DNA of 64,000 nucleotides from Sulfitobacter aestuariivivens (lineage in GTDB: Bacteria; Pseudomonadota; Alphaproteobacteria; Rhodobacterales; Rhodobacteraceae), in the NCBI RefSeq assembly GCF_014763045.1, contig NZ_JACTAG010000003.1, positions 124,001 through 188,000 on the forward strand. The letters are read 5' to 3'. The position numbers and the translations under genes are program-made. Positions 1 through 8,503 of the stretch are shown here, one piece after another (positions within the stretch are counted from its first letter, which is position 1; each line of letters starts with the position of its first letter). The notes below the pieces were generated by a model that was not told the DNA's origin, made no database searches, and saw nothing but the letters and a program-made list of their open reading frames with translations.

Positions 1-1231
1 GCAACTGGCGCTGGCCCATGGCCCCGTGACACGACAAGCAGGTGGTGCCGAGGTTGGATGAGAGATCACTTGCGCCCAATTCTTCGAGCAGGGCAAATTC
101 GCTTTCGAGTTGCGCAAAGAAGATCGGGTCGCGGCCCGCAAGGCCCATCGGTGACCAGCGCCATTCGCCGTATTCAGAGATGTTGTAGCCCTCGCCGTAT
201 TTCGGCCCGGTCTGCAAGAACATCGTGGTGCCGGAAGGGGGTCCCCCCAACCCGCCATGACAGCCCACACAGTTGTCGGATGTCAGGAAATGCTGGGTGT
301 CATTGGGGCGGGCGGGCACGTGATCCAGCCATTGGCTGGGCAGGGTCTGCAGATCGGCGCGGCTGACGTCGATGCCGCCCGTTGGCGGGAACGTCGCGGC
401 AAAGGCCGGGTTTACGTCTGTAGGGGAAGCTGGCGGTTTGGCAGCCGCTGCGGCCATCACGGTCTGATCGTGGAACACATCACTGATCAGCTCTGCTTCG
501 GTAAGGCCATCGGCAGGCCGCTGAACGGCGGGCAGATCACGCCAGCTTTCATCGACACGAAAGATCAGCGGCTCCCCCCCGAACCCGGCAACATTGTTGA
601 GCGAGGAGTAGATCAGTTCTTCGGCGGCAGAGGCATGACAGCGCATGCAGGTGCCATCGCCTGCGGATCCGGTGGGCGGGGTAAAGGGGGCGTCGAAATT
701 ATCGATTGTGCCTTGCTGACCGACAGAAGCAAAGAACCATCCGCCATGGCTGAGTGCGCTGTCCTTGACCATCACCGTCCAGTTCAGACTGCCGGTGTCC
801 TTAAGGTAGGCGATCATCTCGGCTTCGACCTTTTCGGGGTCGTCGGGATATATGTAATCCAGCATCTCGCGATACTCGACGTAGCGCGCGGCGGGCGGCG
901 AGGCCATTTCCTTGACCACCATTGCCCCGTCGGGAATATCGCCTTGGCGATTATCCTTGAGCCATTGCAGGACAGCAGGCGAATAGTAGATGCGGACGGC
1001 CGGGTGGACGCCATAGTTGGCATCCAGCACAAACGGCCCGGTGTCGCGCCAGCGCTTGTCGCGGGTCCACTTTGCGTCGTGAAACAGCCGGTTGGCGATG
1101 AACGGATAAAGCTGCGCTTCGTAGTCCAGCAGCGGCAGGCTGGAGGGCAGGGGTAATTCTTCTGCCTGCGCGGGAGGGGATGCGGTGAATAGGCATAGCA
1201 AAGCTGCCGCGAGGCGGGACAGGAAATTCAT
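1..1231 (-). CDS. Multiheme cytochrome c family protein (partial, runs off the left edge)
   Basis: The reading frame opens at ATG 1231, with GGAG about 6 bases upstream, and stays open to the window edge, so the C-terminus is missing. The first ~23 residues form a signal peptide (basic start, Ala/Leu-rich core, AQA cleavage site), so the product should be periplasmic. Three CXXCH haem-binding motifs lie in frame: CMRCH (His about residue 199), CVGCH (about 325) and CLSCH (about 402). This makes it at least a triheme c-type cytochrome, probably an electron carrier or redox enzyme. I do not recognise a specific subfamily, and the long haem-free N-terminal half (about 190 residues) is unusual for simple electron-transfer cytochromes. 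The haem motifs are seen directly; the redox role is inferred. Confidence 0.8.
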   Translation of the reverse strand, partial: MNFLSRLAAALLCLFTASPPAQAEELPLPSSLPLLDYEAQLYPFIANRLFHDAKWTRDKRWRDTGPFVLDANYGVHPAVRIYYSPAVLQWLKDNRQGDIPDGAMVVKEMASPPAARYVEYREMLDYIYPDDPEKVEAEMIAYLKDTGSLNWTVMVKDSALSHGGWFFASVGQQGTIDNFDAPFTPPTGSAGDGTCMRCHASAAEELIYSSLNNVAGFGGEPLIFRVDESWRDLPAVQRPADGLTEAELISDVFHDQTVMAAAAAKPPASPTDVNPAFAATFPPTGGIDVSRADLQTLPSQWLDHVPARPNDTQHFLTSDNCVGCHGGLGGPPSGTTMFLQTGPKYGEGYNISEYGEWRWSPMGLAGRDPIFFAQLESEFALLEELGASDLSSNLGTTCLSCHGAMGQRQL

Positions 1232-1317
1232 CAAATGCTCCTTAAAATAATGGCGCGAAGATACACGCATTAAGGGAATAAATCAATCTCGGGATGCAGA
1301 TCTTTACGCAGCCAACG

Positions 1318-2769
1318 TCAGTGGATGGAGGAATCGTTGTCTGTTGAACGCAGCATGGCTGCCGCCAAAGCGAGGTCCCTGCGCAGGACGGCGCGATACT
1401 GGGCGGCTGTGGCTGGGTCATGCGCGCGCAGGATTGCGGAGGGGTGCAGAGTGATCAAAACACGTATGCCTTCAAGCGTTTCCTCGATCTTGCCGCACCG
1501 CTTTAGCAGTCCCTTGCCGTTTCCTGTCAGTGACAGCGCTGCGGTGGCACCCATCGCCATGATCAGCTGTGGGGCGACCTGCGACACCTCGCGCGAGAGC
1601 CACCAGCGGCAATGATGAACTTCGGAGGCACTGGGACGTTGATGGATGCGCCGCTTGCCGCGCGGGGTGAATTTGAAGTGTTTGACAGCGTTGGTCAGGT
1701 AGACGGTGCTGCGATCTAGACCTGCCTGCGCGGCGATCTCATTGAAAAGCTGCCCGGCGGGCCCGACGAAGGGGCGACCGTGAAGATCCTCCTGATCCCC
1801 GGGCTGTTCGCCAACAATCATTAAACGCGCGTCCATAGGCCCCTCACCGGGAACAGCCTGCGTGGCCATCTGGCCTAGGGGGCATCGTGTGCACGCCTCT
1901 ATCCCCTGCAAGGCGGTCTCGCCCGACGGCAATGATCGCTCTGGCAGGCGGTCAAGAATGCGCCGGGCGCGCGCGGGGGCAAGAGTGGGAGCGGTTTCGC
2001 GCATGTCCCTGACCCTCGCTTCGGCTTGTGCGATCAGATCGGGGATCAGAACGGCCTCTGGCATGTTCTTCCAGTATTTCTTGGGCATTTCGGCCTGCAT
2101 CGCCTTGATCTTGAGCCGGGCGGGATTGAAGATGTTGGCATAGTAGGTGCGCCACAATTCTTCGGTATCATCCCTGATGTCAGGGGGGACGCTGGCGACG
2201 GCGTTGAAGCTGAGTGTGCCGTCTTTGAAAGTCGTGGTCACCTCGGGTGTCACGATGGCCCAGTCCATATCGGCAAAGCGGCGGGCAAAGAAACTGGCAT
2301 TCAGTTCTTCGATGCGATGATCGGGTTCGAACCACGCAACAAATCTGCGGCGGTTTGCGCCCGGTTCGGTCACTTCGCGAAAGCGCACGAAGGCGCGCAT
2401 CTTGTGGCGATCGCGACGGATGTTCTTGGCCATTTCCTCGACCTTGCGGACCAGAGGATCGGCGCGATTGGTCAGCAGGCGTGGCGTGTGCTGAAGGCGC
2501 AGCAGCAATTGGTAAAGCGCATCATGGGCGCCTGGCGTGCGGGAACAGCAGACCTGTTCTGCCAACGCTGGAAAGGTTTTGGGCACGGCGACCTTGCGCA
2601 TGCCAGGGGGCGGCAGTGGCAGGTCGGGCGCATCGAAAAGCCCAGCTTCGGTGTCTGCCATGACCCAATTGACGTCATCCCCCCTGACCCCGTTGCTGGC
2701 CAGCGCCCTTGCGGCGTCGCGCCAGGCCGTAGCAAGGCCGAGGCGTGGCAGAGCCACGGTGTGCCTCAC
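1318..2769 (-). CDS. udgX: UdgX-family uracil-DNA glycosylase fused to a TIGR03915-type N-terminal domain
   Basis: The protein has 483 residues. The N-terminal half (about 1-260) resembles the DUF4130/TIGR03915 family found next to radical SAM partners. The C-terminal half (about 285-475) is a family 4-like uracil-DNA glycosylase: the GEQPGDQED motif is followed by PFVGPAGQLF, the R-loop KRRIHQ and a C-terminal HPSAILR. In UdgX proteins the R-loop His forms a covalent bond to the abasic site after uracil removal. The conserved KRRIHQ therefore predicts a suicide-type uracil-DNA crosslinking enzyme acting in DNA repair. Four Cys of the N-terminal part of this domain (CTRCP and others) could hold the family's Fe-S cluster. 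The start overlaps the end of the upstream radical SAM gene by 4 bases (ATGA type), indicating translational coupling. Confidence 0.87.
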   Translation of the reverse strand: MRHTVALPRLGLATAWRDAARALASNGVRGDDVNWVMADTEAGLFDAPDLPLPPPGMRKVAVPKTFPALAEQVCCSRTPGAHDALYQLLLRLQHTPRLLTNRADPLVRKVEEMAKNIRRDRHKMRAFVRFREVTEPGANRRRFVAWFEPDHRIEELNASFFARRFADMDWAIVTPEVTTTFKDGTLSFNAVASVPPDIRDDTEELWRTYYANIFNPARLKIKAMQAEMPKKYWKNMPEAVLIPDLIAQAEARVRDMRETAPTLAPARARRILDRLPERSLPSGETALQGIEACTRCPLGQMATQAVPGEGPMDARLMIVGEQPGDQEDLHGRPFVGPAGQLFNEIAAQAGLDRSTVYLTNAVKHFKFTPRGKRRIHQRPSASEVHHCRWWLSREVSQVAPQLIMAMGATAALSLTGNGKGLLKRCGKIEETLEGIRVLITLHPSAILRAHDPATAAQYRAVLRRDLALAAAMLRSTDNDSSIH

Positions 2770-4001
2770 AGCAGTGAAAGCTGCTCTGGCGGAGGGGTGA
2801 AACGCGCGCGCAGGTTGGCCGCATCGGTCAGTGAGCCCGGGGTCCAGTCACGCGCGACGATGAAAGGTTTCGCCTTGTTCATTAGTGCGCCGATCCGGCG
2901 CAGGTCGCCGTATCCCAACGCACCGGAGCGGCGGGCCGACAGGATGCGCCCCACCGATTTGGTGCCAAATCCCGGCACGCGCAGCAGGTTTTCGCGGCTT
3001 GCGCGGTTGACGTCCACGGGGAAAGCCTCGCGGTGGGCAAGCGCCCAGGCGAGCTTGGGATCAATTTCAAGGTCCAGCATCCCACCATCCGGTTCGGGGG
3101 TAATCTCGTCCGCGTCGAAGCCATAGAACCGCATCAGCCAATCGGCCTGATAGAGACGGTGTTCGCGCACCAGCGGTGGTTTGATCAGCGGCAGACTGGC
3201 AGTGCTGTCGGGGATGGGCGAGAAAGCCGAATAGTAGACCCGTTTGAGTTTGTAGCTGGCGTAAAGCCGGGTGGAGCTTTTGAGGATCGTCGCGTCATTG
3301 GCGCCATCCGCCCCCACGATCAGCTGGGTCGATTGCCCGGCGGGGGCGAATTTTGGGGCCCGGCGGCCTGTATGGGTCTTGTTGCGGGCCTCTTCCTTGC
3401 GCAGCCGCACGTTGCCCATGGCGCGCCTGATTTCGTCGGGGTTCTTTTCTGGCGCATAAGTCTTGATGCCCGCATCGGTGGGCATTTCGATGTTCATCGA
3501 TAAGCGATCCGCCAAAAGCCCTGCTTCTTCGATCAGTTCGGGGGCAGCATCCGGGATGGTCTTGAGATGGATGTAGCCGCGAAAATGGTGCTCTTCGCGC
3601 AGGGTTCGGGCGATCTGCACCATATCCGACATCGTGTCGTCGGGTGATTTGATAATGCCAGAGGACAGAAACAGCCCTTCGATATAGTTGCGTCGGTAAA
3701 ACTCGATGGTCAGATGCACGACTTCTTCGGGGGTAAAGCGCGCGCGTTCGACGTTCGAGCTGACGCGGTTGATGCAATACGCACAATCGTAGATGCAAAA
3801 GTTCGTCATCAGGATTTTCAGCAAGCTTATGCAACGTCCGTCAGGTGCATAGGCGTGACAGATGCCGGACCCTTCGGTGCTGCCCAGCCCCTTTCCGTCC
3901 GCAGAGTGGCGCCGCGTGGTGCCGGAAGACGCACAACTGGCGTCGTACTTCGCTGCATCACTGAGCAGCGCGAGTTTTTCCTGAAGGGTCATACGAGCCA
4001 T
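2766..4001 (-). CDS. Putative DNA modification/repair radical SAM protein (TIGR03916-like)
   Basis: The product has 411 residues with a radical SAM cluster motif CIYDCAYC (CX3CX2C at Cys69, Cys73 and Cys76). A helix-hairpin-helix DNA-binding segment lies near residues 335-365 (LLRVPGFGTKSVGRIL). Proteins of this family are encoded next to the UdgX/DUF4130 partner, as here, and are predicted to act on DNA; the reaction is not established. It is the first gene of a two-gene minus-strand operon and overlaps udgX by 4 bases. A GTTC-N7-GTTC LexA-type box lies 2 bases upstream of the start codon, implying SOS control. No Shine-Dalgarno sequence is visible, so the mRNA may be leaderless or start at the nearby in-frame ATG (codon 4). 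Confidence 0.85.
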   Translation of the reverse strand: MARMTLQEKLALLSDAAKYDASCASSGTTRRHSADGKGLGSTEGSGICHAYAPDGRCISLLKILMTNFCIYDCAYCINRVSSNVERARFTPEEVVHLTIEFYRRNYIEGLFLSSGIIKSPDDTMSDMVQIARTLREEHHFRGYIHLKTIPDAAPELIEEAGLLADRLSMNIEMPTDAGIKTYAPEKNPDEIRRAMGNVRLRKEEARNKTHTGRRAPKFAPAGQSTQLIVGADGANDATILKSSTRLYASYKLKRVYYSAFSPIPDSTASLPLIKPPLVREHRLYQADWLMRFYGFDADEITPEPDGGMLDLEIDPKLAWALAHREAFPVDVNRASRENLLRVPGFGTKSVGRILSARRSGALGYGDLRRIGALMNKAKPFIVARDWTPGSLTDAANLRARFTPPPEQLSLL

Positions 4002-4003
4002 TT

Positions 4004-4018
4004 GTTCTTGATATGTTC
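4004..4018 (-). promoter_or_regulatory. LexA-type SOS box (GTTC-N7-GTTC)
   Basis: GTTC at 4004-4007 and GTTC at 4015-4018 are separated by exactly seven bases (read on the minus strand as GAAC-N7-GAAC). This direct repeat is the established LexA operator of alphaproteobacteria. It ends 2 bases before the start codon of the radical SAM/udgX operon, where bound LexA would block initiation. The motif is seen in sequence; regulation is inferred. Confidence 0.7.
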
Positions 4019-4199
4019 ACATTACTATCAAGGCAAGTGGCCGCTGTGTCATAGCTTTATTCGATGGGCAGAAAATCGGTTGATTTCGTGATGTGCCCTT
4101 GATCCTAGGGCATAGGCAAAGCCCTTGGCGGGCCCTGCGACGTTTTTGAGCAATGATCCGTCAAACCTGTCCGAGATATGGCCGGAAAATCTTCAGGCG
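4019..4199. other. Intergenic gap between the DNA repair operon and the acyl-CoA dehydrogenase gene
   Basis: About 180 bases lie between the start of the repair operon and the end of the next gene on the same strand. It holds a weak inverted repeat around 4093-4112 (TGCCCT...AGGGCA) that could help terminate the upstream transcript, but no T-run follows on the minus strand. No ORF is supported. Confidence 0.4.
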
Positions 4200-5858
4200 T
4201 CAGCCAAGAAGCCGCCGCGCGATGACCTGTGCCTGGATTTCCGCGGCGCCTTCAAAGATATTGAGGATGCGAGCGTCACACAGCACGCGGCTGATCTTGT
4301 ATTCCAGCGCGAAACCATTGCCACCGTGAATTTGCAGACCATTGTCTGCCGCAGCCCAAGCGACGCGCGCGCCCAGCAGTTTTGCCATGCCGGCCTCCAA
4401 GTCGCACCGGCGACCGTGGTCTTTCTCCCAAGCGGAAAAGTAGGTGAGCTGCCGTGACACCATGATCTCGACCGCCATTATGGCCAGTTTGGAGGCGACA
4501 CGGGGGAATTCGATCAGGGACTTGCCGAATTGCTTGCGATCCTGCGCGTATTGCATGGAGATATCGAGCGCGGATTGGGCCACGCCAATGGCGCGGGCCG
4601 CCGTCTGGATACGCGCGCTTTCAAAGGTTTCCATCAGCTGTTTGAAGCCTTTGCCTTCTTCCCCGCCAAGCAGATTTTCGCCTTTGACATGGAAGCCATC
4701 AAAAGCCAGTTCGTATTCCTTCATGCCGCGATAGCCCAGCACCTCGATCTCGCCACCGGTCATGCCGTCCGTTGGGAAGGGGGTTTCATCGTCGCCGGGG
4801 GTCTTTTCGGCCAGAAACATCGACAGGCCTTTATAGTTTGATGTCTCGGGGTCTGTGCGCGCGAGAAGGGTCATCACATGGGTACGTGCCGCGTGGGTAA
4901 TCCAGGTCTTGTTGCCGGTAATTTTGTAGTCATCTCCGTCCTTGACCGCGCGGGTGCGCAGCGCGCCAAGGTCAGAGCCTGTGTTGGGTTCTGTAAACAC
5001 GGCCGTCGGCAGTGTCTCTGCGCTTGCGATCCGGGGGAGCCACTTGGCCTTTTGGTCGTCTGTACCACCCGCGATAATCAGCTCTGCCGCGATTTCGGAG
5101 CGGGTGCCAAGCGATCCGACGCCAATATAGCCGCGCGATAGCTCTTCCGACACAACACACATGGACGCTTTGGAAAGCCCAAAGCCGCCGAATTCTTCGG
5201 GGATGGTCAGGCCAAAGACACCCATTTCGGCCAAGTCGTTGATGACCTCCATCGGGATCAGTTCGTCATTGAGGTGCCAGTCATGCGCGTGCGGTTCGAC
5301 TTTTTCGACCGCGTAACGGCGGAACTGTTCGCGGATCATTTCCAGTTCTTCATCCAGACCGGACGCGCCGACGGTGATATTGGCAGACTGTTCCTGCATC
5401 AACGTGACAAGGCGCACGCGGGCATCCTGCGTGTTGCCGGACTGGCAAAGGGTCATGACAGACGGGTCCATCAGAGCGCGCTGATCCTCCTGGCTGACGC
5501 CAAGGTCCTGCAGCCGCACTACTTCACCCTGGTTCATCTGGATGCCGCCATAGATCTGCCAAAGGTATTCGCCAAACGCGATCTGGTGCAGCAACTGCTC
5601 AATTTCCGAGAACTTACCGTCGGCCTGCAAACGTTCTGCCCAACCCTGCATCTGGCGCAGCGCCTGGGCGTAGGTTGCAAGCCATGCAAGCCCATGGGCC
5701 GCTGTCTGATGCGCTTCGATCAATTGGGCAGATACCCGATCCCCGTCGGTGACCATGGCCCGCACGGAGGCAGTCGCGGTTTCAAGCAATTGCTCGACCG
5801 GGGGAAGCGCCGCACGGGTGATGTTGAGCAGATCATCCATTACCACGGGGCTTTGCAT
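4200..5858 (-). CDS. mcd: Acyl-CoA dehydrogenase, probable (2S)-methylsuccinyl-CoA dehydrogenase
   Basis: A flavin-dependent acyl-CoA dehydrogenase of about 552 residues. The canonical ADH fold covers roughly residues 170-550: an FTEPNTGSDLGALRT substrate/FAD loop, YKITGNKTWITHA, and a C-terminal LQIHGGNGFALEY region. About 150 extra N-terminal residues (HGLAWLATYAQALRQM and a GEYLWQIYGGI stretch) precede it. That extension is typical of methylsuccinyl-CoA dehydrogenase of the ethylmalonyl-CoA pathway, which oxidises (2S)-methylsuccinyl-CoA to mesaconyl-CoA and passes electrons to ETF; etfBA lie in this window. The chosen ATG at 5858 has AGGA seven bases upstream; ATG 5894, with AGGA five bases upstream, is an equally possible start. 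The family call is firm; the exact substrate is inferred. Confidence 0.75.
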   Translation of the reverse strand: MQSPVVMDDLLNITRAALPPVEQLLETATASVRAMVTDGDRVSAQLIEAHQTAAHGLAWLATYAQALRQMQGWAERLQADGKFSEIEQLLHQIAFGEYLWQIYGGIQMNQGEVVRLQDLGVSQEDQRALMDPSVMTLCQSGNTQDARVRLVTLMQEQSANITVGASGLDEELEMIREQFRRYAVEKVEPHAHDWHLNDELIPMEVINDLAEMGVFGLTIPEEFGGFGLSKASMCVVSEELSRGYIGVGSLGTRSEIAAELIIAGGTDDQKAKWLPRIASAETLPTAVFTEPNTGSDLGALRTRAVKDGDDYKITGNKTWITHAARTHVMTLLARTDPETSNYKGLSMFLAEKTPGDDETPFPTDGMTGGEIEVLGYRGMKEYELAFDGFHVKGENLLGGEEGKGFKQLMETFESARIQTAARAIGVAQSALDISMQYAQDRKQFGKSLIEFPRVASKLAIMAVEIMVSRQLTYFSAWEKDHGRRCDLEAGMAKLLGARVAWAAADNGLQIHGGNGFALEYKISRVLCDARILNIFEGAAEIQAQVIARRLLG

Positions 5859-6229
5859 CCTCATATCCTGACCATCATGCGCCATCTGCTGCATCCTTTT
5901 CCTGCTGTGATGCGGCATAAACCGTTCGCAACTGCAGCACAACAAAGATGCGCGGGGATGCGGCAATTTGTTCGAAAGTTGCGCGCCCCAAGCGATTCTC
6001 AAGCAAGGTTCGCATTGGCCCTTGGCCCAATTTCGACCACCTTGCGGCGGTGGCGGTAGCCGTCACACCCCGTTATCGCTTTGATCGGGGAGGTCTTCAC
6101 CGCAGGGCGCCTTCTGACGCATTGCGGAAAAGCTGATTCTCTGGGGCCGGGTATGTGACGTGCAACGTTCTTGTTTTTCTTGATCGGACTGTTGCCCGAT
6201 TGCTGCACGCCCGCTGAGGCCTCGGACCA
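5859..6229. other. Intergenic region, no gene seen
   Basis: About 370 bases separate the acyl-CoA dehydrogenase start from the XRE regulator on the same strand. Short ORFs here lack ribosome binding sites and recognisable products. The segment presumably carries the dehydrogenase promoter and, if ATG 5894 is used, a few more codons. Confidence 0.4.
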
Positions 6230-6589
6230 TCACACGTGACGTGCGACTGTCATCCCTGAAATGTCTTCGATGAACGTGACGATCCGAGATTTCATCTTTT
6301 CGTCCTTGATCGCGGCCAAGGCCGAGACGATCTGCATGCCGTTGTCATCTTTGGGCGTTTCGTCGTTGTTGCCATGCAGCCCGTCAAAGAAATAGGACGG
6401 CGGCACGTCAAGTATCTGAGCAAGCTCGAAAAGCCGGCTTGCCGCTACACGGTTTGAGCCGATTTCGTATTTTTGGATCTGCTGGAATGACAGGTTAAGC
6501 TTACGGGCGACATCAGTCTGAGAAAAACGGCGCAGTGTGCGAATTTGCTTTAACTTGCGTCCGACGTGGATATCTACGGGATGGGACAT
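6230..6589 (-). CDS. XRE-family HTH transcriptional regulator
   Basis: A 119-residue protein whose residues about 8-65 form a Cro/C1-type helix-turn-helix (GRKLKQIRTLRRFSQTDVA, then FQQIQKYEIGSNRVAASRL). The C-terminal ~45 residues are a short helical tail. This size and FQQIQKYE signature are common in single-domain alphaproteobacterial regulators that act as DNA-binding dimers. It is transcribed divergently from the LysR-like gene, with about 150 bases between the two starts. A pair of direct repeats in that gap (6691-6726) is a candidate binding site for either regulator. The target genes are unknown. Confidence 0.85.
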   Translation of the reverse strand: MSHPVDIHVGRKLKQIRTLRRFSQTDVARKLNLSFQQIQKYEIGSNRVAASRLFELAQILDVPPSYFFDGLHGNNDETPKDDNGMQIVSALAAIKDEKMKSRIVTFIEDISGMTVARHV

Positions 6590-6690
6590 TATTTTGCGAA
6601 CCTCTGGTTGAACTACACCTCATTGATCGTCAGATTCTGATATTCATTCAATTGCATAGATATTTTTCCTTTCCGCGAAAAATTTTACAC

Positions 6691-6726
6691 TTAATGGGTG
6701 ATTTTCGTTGCATTAATGGGTGATTT
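6691..6726. promoter_or_regulatory. Two direct repeats TTAATGGGTGATTT, 22 bp apart (candidate operator)
   Basis: The identical 14-mer TTAATGGGTGATTT occurs at 6691-6704 and 6713-6726. The repeat period of 22 bases is about two helical turns, placing both copies on one face of the DNA. It lies between the divergent XRE and LysR-like genes, just upstream of the preferred start of the latter. The repeat is seen directly; operator function is inferred. Confidence 0.5.
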
Positions 6727-6742
6727 GCTTACCAATGGTTTC

Positions 6743-7696
6743 ATGAACCAACAAATGACCCAAAGTGGCACGGGCAGCGAAGCAGTAGAGGCCCCGAAAG
6801 AAACCCCACCCCCCGCGCTTTTGTTTGAAATGACGCGGTCTTTCGTGACGCTCGCACGCACTCTTAACCTGAGCCATGCCGTGGCGGAACTGTCCAGCAC
6901 GCGCCAGACCCTGCGGCGTCACATCACGCAGCTTGAGACTGAGATGGGCGTTCAGCTGTTTAATGTCGAAGATCGTCGGTACAGCCTGACCAAAGCCGGA
7001 GAAGAGGCGCTGCCTGAGGCGCTTGACCTGGTGGCGCGGTTTACCATGTGGCTGCGCGGCACGGCCAAGCACCACGACAACATGCAATATGTGAATTTCC
7101 GCCTTCCCAACGGATGGTCATTCCACCAGCAGCAACACCCGCTGAGCAAGGTCTGGGCTGGCGACTCTGTCCTGATGCGCGAAACGTTGCGGGCGTGGGC
7201 GATGAGCGGCGGGGCGATCGAAGCGCCGGAGCTTGCGCATGTCAGGCCGTTTCTGATCGTATACCGGCTGACCCAGACAGGCTGGATCTGTGTCGAATTC
7301 GGCGAAGAGTGTTTTTACGTTAAATGGTTCGGCTGGGCGAAGGCACGCAGCAGCGTGGGGCGCAGTATTGGCAATATGCCCGGCGGCGAGAATTTCGCAC
7401 GCCTGCTGGAACAGCCCTTTTCGGAGGTGACCAATACGCAAGGGGCCCGGTTGGACCATGTATCTACTCAGGTGCCGCGCGGAGAGAAGGGCAGATTGCA
7501 GGCTATCCGCTATGCCCGTTTGATGATGGGTGGGCAGTTTCCGGACGGCAGTACGGCGCTGTTTGCGCTGGTCGAACCGATCGCAAATATCGAGATCGAA
7601 GGGGTCGAAACGGCGGCACTTGCGCCGATTCCAGCCGACGTGTTGATAAATTTTGACAAAAATGAGGCAAAATTCGAGCAGAAAGAGGAAGATTGA
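6743..7696 (+). CDS. LysR-type HTH protein with an unassigned C-terminal domain
   Basis: From ATG 6743 the product has 317 residues. Residues about 33-95 are a LysR-type winged HTH (LARTLNLSHAVAELSSTRQTLRRH..., ending LTKAGEEALPEAL). The remaining ~220 residues do not resemble the usual LysR periplasmic-binding-like effector domain; they contain WVKW/WFGWAKA-type aromatic clusters and an acidic/Lys tail. The frame is open back to GTG 6698, but that start would put the 22-bp direct repeats inside the gene, and no start has a convincing Shine-Dalgarno sequence. The next gene starts 38 bases downstream on the same strand, so the two are probably co-transcribed. The role is unknown beyond likely DNA binding. 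Confidence 0.7.
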   Translation: MNQQMTQSGTGSEAVEAPKETPPPALLFEMTRSFVTLARTLNLSHAVAELSSTRQTLRRHITQLETEMGVQLFNVEDRRYSLTKAGEEALPEALDLVARFTMWLRGTAKHHDNMQYVNFRLPNGWSFHQQQHPLSKVWAGDSVLMRETLRAWAMSGGAIEAPELAHVRPFLIVYRLTQTGWICVEFGEECFYVKWFGWAKARSSVGRSIGNMPGGENFARLLEQPFSEVTNTQGARLDHVSTQVPRGEKGRLQAIRYARLMMGGQFPDGSTALFALVEPIANIEIEGVETAALAPIPADVLINFDKNEAKFEQKEED

Positions 7697-7734
7697 GCTA
7701 CCTTTGAGTTAACGACTCGGTAAAGGAAGCGAAA

Positions 7735-8451
7735 ATGACAGTCCAATTTGTGAACGATGGCGCGCAGTTTTTTGCTGCGAGCCACGACATTCTTCACGGC
7801 GCGGGAATTCGGATTGAGATCGGAACTGACTTTGACGAATATGCAAAGATCGTCAAAAAAGGTAGGCCTATTCAAGCACTTGGCGCGCCTTTCGACCCAA
7901 AGCTGCATGATCTGAACGAGAAGAATGCGTTCTGGTTGGCGGCCTATAATTCCGATGATGTGCTTATCCATACGCAGGCTGCAAAGCTGACGCCGATGGG
8001 TGGAAAAACGCTGAGTGAATATATGCTCAAGCGATTCCGTGAGTTCCCTCCAGCACTGCCTGACATCGATTTTGTGCGCTCCAGATACCGCGCAACGCCC
8101 GGAGCACACACGATTTCTGGCGAAGTGGTGTATCACGGTGACATCTGGATTAACAAAGAGGCAGGTGAATATCGCGGGGTCGGTTTGTCGTCCGTATTCG
8201 CGCGTTATGGCCTCATGTTGATCATGGAGCAGTGGAACCCAGACTACATCTTTGGTTTCATGGCGCGCACGGTCGCATTCAAGGGATTTGCGGAACGCAT
8301 GGGGTACATGCACAACGAACCGGGTTCGCTGCGCTGGTACCGGATGGGCAGCGACACGGCCATGGAAGGGTTCCTGAGCTATCTCAGCAATGCGGATGTG
8401 CGGTTCCTGTTCGAGATGCCGCTATACGAGATCATTCAACAAGCCGCATAA
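7735..8451 (+). CDS. Conserved hypothetical protein, possibly acyltransferase-like
   Basis: A 238-residue soluble protein starting at ATG 7735, with AAGGAAG about 5 bases upstream. No signal peptide or membrane segment is visible. The arrangement of a central AYNSDDVLIHTQAA strand, a GVGLSSVFARYGLMLIME helix and a GFAERMGYMHNEPGSLRWYRMG segment is reminiscent of GNAT-like acyltransferase folds (a strand with a V/GxG-like turn followed by a helix). I see no diagnostic motif and do not assign a function. It follows the LysR-like gene by 38 bases and is followed by a hairpin shared with the convergent pckA. Confidence 0.6.
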   Translation: MTVQFVNDGAQFFAASHDILHGAGIRIEIGTDFDEYAKIVKKGRPIQALGAPFDPKLHDLNEKNAFWLAAYNSDDVLIHTQAAKLTPMGGKTLSEYMLKRFREFPPALPDIDFVRSRYRATPGAHTISGEVVYHGDIWINKEAGEYRGVGLSSVFARYGLMLIMEQWNPDYIFGFMARTVAFKGFAERMGYMHNEPGSLRWYRMGSDTAMEGFLSYLSNADVRFLFEMPLYEIIQQAA

Positions 8452-8480
8452 AACGAGGGGGCGGGCCGTGTGGCCCGCCC
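8451..8480 (-). terminator. Hairpin terminator between convergent genes (pckA side)
   Basis: A nine-base-pair GC stem (8459-8467 with 8472-8480, loop GTGT) lies between the end of the hypothetical gene and the pckA stop. On the minus strand it is followed shortly by a four-T run, so it fits best as a pckA terminator, and it may act in both directions. Confidence 0.6.
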
Positions 8481-8503
8481 ACCGCACGCGCCGCATAGGG
8501 TTT

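Noticed and set aside
257..1156. 299-codon plus-strand ORF opposite the cytochrome
   Set aside because: The minus strand encodes a signal peptide and three in-frame CXXCH motifs; the plus frame is a shadow.
2026..3126. 366-codon plus-strand ORF across the udgX/radical SAM genes
   Set aside because: Spans two genes recognised by motif on the other strand.
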